From: Kiloniellales bacterium
Lineage (GTDB): Bacteria > Pseudomonadota > Alphaproteobacteria > Kiloniellales > JAKSBE01
Direction: 5' to 3'
DNA: 64,000 bases
NCBI GenBank assembly: GCA_030066685.1
Contig: JASJBF010000033.1
Coordinates: 1-64,000, forward strand
Shown here: in pieces, positions 63,001-64,000 of the stretch
How positions within the stretch are numbered: position 1 is the first letter of the stretch
Layout of the letters: each line of letters begins with the position of its first letter
Notes under the pieces: model-generated
The model's database searches: none
What the model was told of the DNA's origin: nothing
What the model saw: only the letters and a program-made list of their open reading frames with translations
Position numbers and translations under genes: made by a program

Positions 63001-63337
63001 GCTCGAGGAGGCCTCGAAGCGCCTGCAGCAGGCGCTCGAGGTCGCCCGCAGCCGCCAGGAGCGCGGCCACGAGGCCTACGGCTTCTTCGTGCTCGGCGGG
63101 ATCGCCGCGCGCACCCCCGGCAGCGGCAGCGGCGACGCCCGGCAGTGCTACGAGAACGCCCTGGCGCGCGCCGAGGACCTGGGCATGGCGCCCCTGGCCG
63201 CCCAGTGCCACCGGGCCCTCGGCCGCCTGCTCTCCGAGGGCGCCGCCGAGGAGGAGGCGGCGAAGCGCCACCTCTCCCGCTCCCGGGAGATGTTCAAGGG
63301 CCTCGGCCTCTCCGAACCCGACTCGCCCCCCGGCTGA
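60023..63337 (+). CDS. SAM / degenerate class III cyclase / AAA ATPase / TPR protein
   Basis: The protein has 1104 residues and is a paralogue of 34686-38093. SAM domain about 1-58, cyclase domain about 88-270, STAND/AAA ATPase with LVGRNHEL and GEAGIGKSR, then TPR helices to the end. Metal Asp97 (FIDLVDST) and Asp141 (LGDGVLAYFG) remain. The transition-state Asn is replaced by Ala215 (GTAPALADRL against GETPNLAARL), while Arg219 is kept. Cyclase activity may therefore be weak or lost, leaving a signalling scaffold. It starts with GTG at 60023; an earlier GTG at 60017 is too close to the ribosome site. Confidence 0.9.
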   Translation: MDDRVVSLLRKLGLEAHAGAFEANDVDLEALGYLDDDDLKELGLSLGHRRKLLAALAGLRESAEDGDPEGRDPEPEPRRPGGEGAAERRLLTVMFIDLVDSTPLAHEVDPEELRTLTRNFQVAVTAAVVRFEGYVARFLGDGVLAYFGWPRAHEDEAERAVRAARDALAAVKAIATPAERPLRARVGIATGEVVVGSIVGEITTDEEAVVGTAPALADRLQRLAAPFEVVIGPTTRRLLGDAFELESLGRRELKGFDEAVEAWRVLGEGRAETRFEAVRGRGLVRLVGRNHELGLLEERWQRAKDGEGQVVVLFGEAGIGKSRLVQEFRRKIADQPSFSFRYQCSQHHSNSAFHPVIEQIRQAAGITEDEPAEARIGKLEALAGLASEDLGRAVPIMASLLRVPAEPAYPALEMPPQQLRQSTIACLVEQVISPASRHPVLVVVEDAHWADPSMLDYVGELINAIGDRPVLLVVTVRTEDDGGWPDRAHLTPITLGRIGRRQATEIARSIGGSQLQDSTLEAIVRRAEGVPLYVEELTRTMVETEDGATGGVELVPTTLQTSLVARLDRLGEAKAVAQIGSVIGREFDHGLLAALAGEAGVAIEGPLERLVESGLVIRRGQPPDARYAFKHALVQDAAYATLLMSRRKELHGRIVAALEARSAEGKRAHVDLVAHHALQAEDWRRAFEAYKRAGEDAIGRSALREAIGQFKQALVASKQLPDSPELTGRVIDLHFELRNALWAVGGFEEILSHLDQAERLSKALGDEVRLGWVSVYRGASLWQLGQSDHAKAAVERGREIGERADALALEMAANFYLGCAYVTSGECRTAEAYFERVVEALPGQRAKEKCGLPFAPSIISRSWLVWSYGERGEFGRAEDHAERAIALAEEVGNPFNKAHIYYDVGYLEIVRADHKEAIRALERALGLIETWSLAYLSPFTLGFLGHACVESGQVERGLELLEEANRRYARMGLGLFKSLVGMQLANAYLRAGRLEEASKRLQQALEVARSRQERGHEAYGFFVLGGIAARTPGSGSGDARQCYENALARAEDLGMAPLAAQCHRALGRLLSEGAAEEEAAKRHLSRSREMFKGLGLSEPDSPPG

Positions 63338-63434
63338 CCCCGACCGCGCCGCCGGGACGGATGGCGGCAGAACGGCGGAACGGCCGTTCTCATAGCCCGG
63401 GTTTGGAACCGCCTTCACCCCCCAGCGAAGACCC

Positions 63435-63992
63435 TCAGAACGGCAGCGCGAAGTTGACGTGGACCTCGTCCTCCCCCGGGTTTTCGTCGTGGATCTGGGC
63501 GTTGGAGATGTGGCCGAGGGTGAGCCCCAGGCGCGAGCCGTCCTCGAACTGGTAGGTGAGGCCCAGCGCGAGGCGGAACTGGAACACCCCGCCGAGGTCG
63601 CTGCTGTCGGCCTGGTGGTAGGCGCCCAGGCCGGCCAGGGGCGTGACCACGAGATCGCCGTACTTGAAGTCGGCGTAGAGGCCGACGTAGCCATAGGCGC
63701 CGCGGTCCGTGTTGGCCAGGGCGCCGACCGCCGGGCCGAGTCCGTAGAGCTTGTCGCCGAGCCTGAACTCGACACGCGCGGCGGCCGAGCGCTTGGAGTC
63801 GGACTTGCGCTCGAAGACGTCGAAGACCCCGACGCCGAGGTCCAGGTAGTGCGGCCCCTGCCCCAGCAGGTCGACGCCCCAGAAGGACTCGACGACCGCT
63901 TGCTCCTCCGCCCGGGGCGCGCCGGACAGCGCCAGCGGCGCCGCGAGGACCGCGGCCGCGAGGGCACCGGAGCGCGCGACCGCGCGCCTCAT
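63435..63992 (-). CDS. PagL-like outer-membrane lipid A 3-O-deacylase
   Basis: The protein has 185 residues. The signal peptide (about 1-28) ends in APRAEE. The rest alternates hydrophobic and polar residues, as in an outer-membrane beta barrel. The C-terminal GLTLGHISNAQIHDENPGED matches the PagL active-site block with catalytic His and Ser and a nearby acidic residue. The last residue is Phe, as usual for outer-membrane proteins. It likely removes the 3-O acyl chain of lipid A. The start at 63992 is eight bases from the window edge, so the ribosome site is not fully visible. Confidence 0.87.
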   Translation of the reverse strand: MRRAVARSGALAAAVLAAPLALSGAPRAEEQAVVESFWGVDLLGQGPHYLDLGVGVFDVFERKSDSKRSAAARVEFRLGDKLYGLGPAVGALANTDRGAYGYVGLYADFKYGDLVVTPLAGLGAYHQADSSDLGGVFQFRLALGLTYQFEDGSRLGLTLGHISNAQIHDENPGEDEVHVNFALPF

Positions 63993-64000
63993 GTCCAGGC

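Noticed and set aside
59651-63967. A 1438-codon open frame on the minus strand
   Set aside because: It is fully antisense to the SAM-cyclase-ATPase-TPR gene and part of the PagL-like gene. Its translation is repetitive Gly/Ala/Arg/Asp-rich without domains, a known by-product of very high GC in third positions.

Overview
The window looks like a high-GC alphaproteobacterial chromosome segment. The clues are GC-rich third codon positions, many GTG starts behind GGAGG-like ribosome sites, a norCBQD cluster, TRAP transport, and many TAGAGC-type intergenic palindromes. The best guess is the Rhodospirillales/Kiloniellales side of the class, but this is inference because no rRNA or other phylogenetic marker is present. 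I found no tRNA, rRNA, CRISPR array, prophage or intact insertion sequence.

Layout. 0-6.9 kb is visibly more AT-rich and loosely packed. It holds a di-haem cytochrome c, a Tat-exported berberine-bridge-type flavin oxidase, a peroxiredoxin-like/prolyl-hydroxylase fusion and an odd subtilase, separated by ABC-ATPase remnants that carry a shared repeat. 6.9-28.6 kb is dense typical sequence: a VWA (DUF1194) protein, GYD and GFA proteins, an SH3-META protein, two divergent unknown genes, an M14 carboxypeptidase, a YegS-type lipid kinase, an aldo-keto reductase, a CPPC lipoprotein overlapping a DsbD-alpha-like gene, a sulfotransferase, an M4-like metallopeptidase, a sugar-dehydrogenase-like SDR, a two-gene helical/lipoprotein operon, a Popeye-like protein, a DOMON/NamZ pair and a small cytochrome c. 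28.6-34.6 kb contains a propeller protein with Cys-rich repeats, bracketed by scraps of the namZ 3' end, followed by small genes and an acid phosphatase.

34.7-43.1 kb is on the minus strand: a large SAM-cyclase-ATPase-TPR protein, then norD, norQ, norB and norC (transcribed norC to norD), which make and mature cytochrome-c-dependent nitric oxide reductase. 43.4-47.8 kb is a plus-strand TRAP operon (SBP, DctQ, DctM, FadR-type GntR, SDR), probably for an organic or sugar acid. It has a perfect GntR-like operator in front and a strong hairpin after the SBP gene.

49.3-57.6 kb is again AT-richer and resembles a genomic scrapyard: a hemerythrin, a hybrid histidine kinase, a membrane class III cyclase and a dialkylglycine-decarboxylase-like enzyme sit among duplicated, decayed pieces of the D-aminoacylase 3' region and of another cyclase. 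57.7-64 kb returns to normal density with intact D-aminoacylase, a second SAM-cyclase-ATPase-TPR paralogue and a PagL-like outer-membrane deacylase.

Three themes stand out. First, there are four class III cyclase loci in 64 kb, one lacking a catalytic Asn and one a pseudogene. Second, a family of perfect or near-perfect palindromes lies so close to gene ends that it supplies TAG stop codons. Third, there are several dispersed repeats built from dead gene fragments. No complete new defence or biosynthetic system could be proved from sequence alone.
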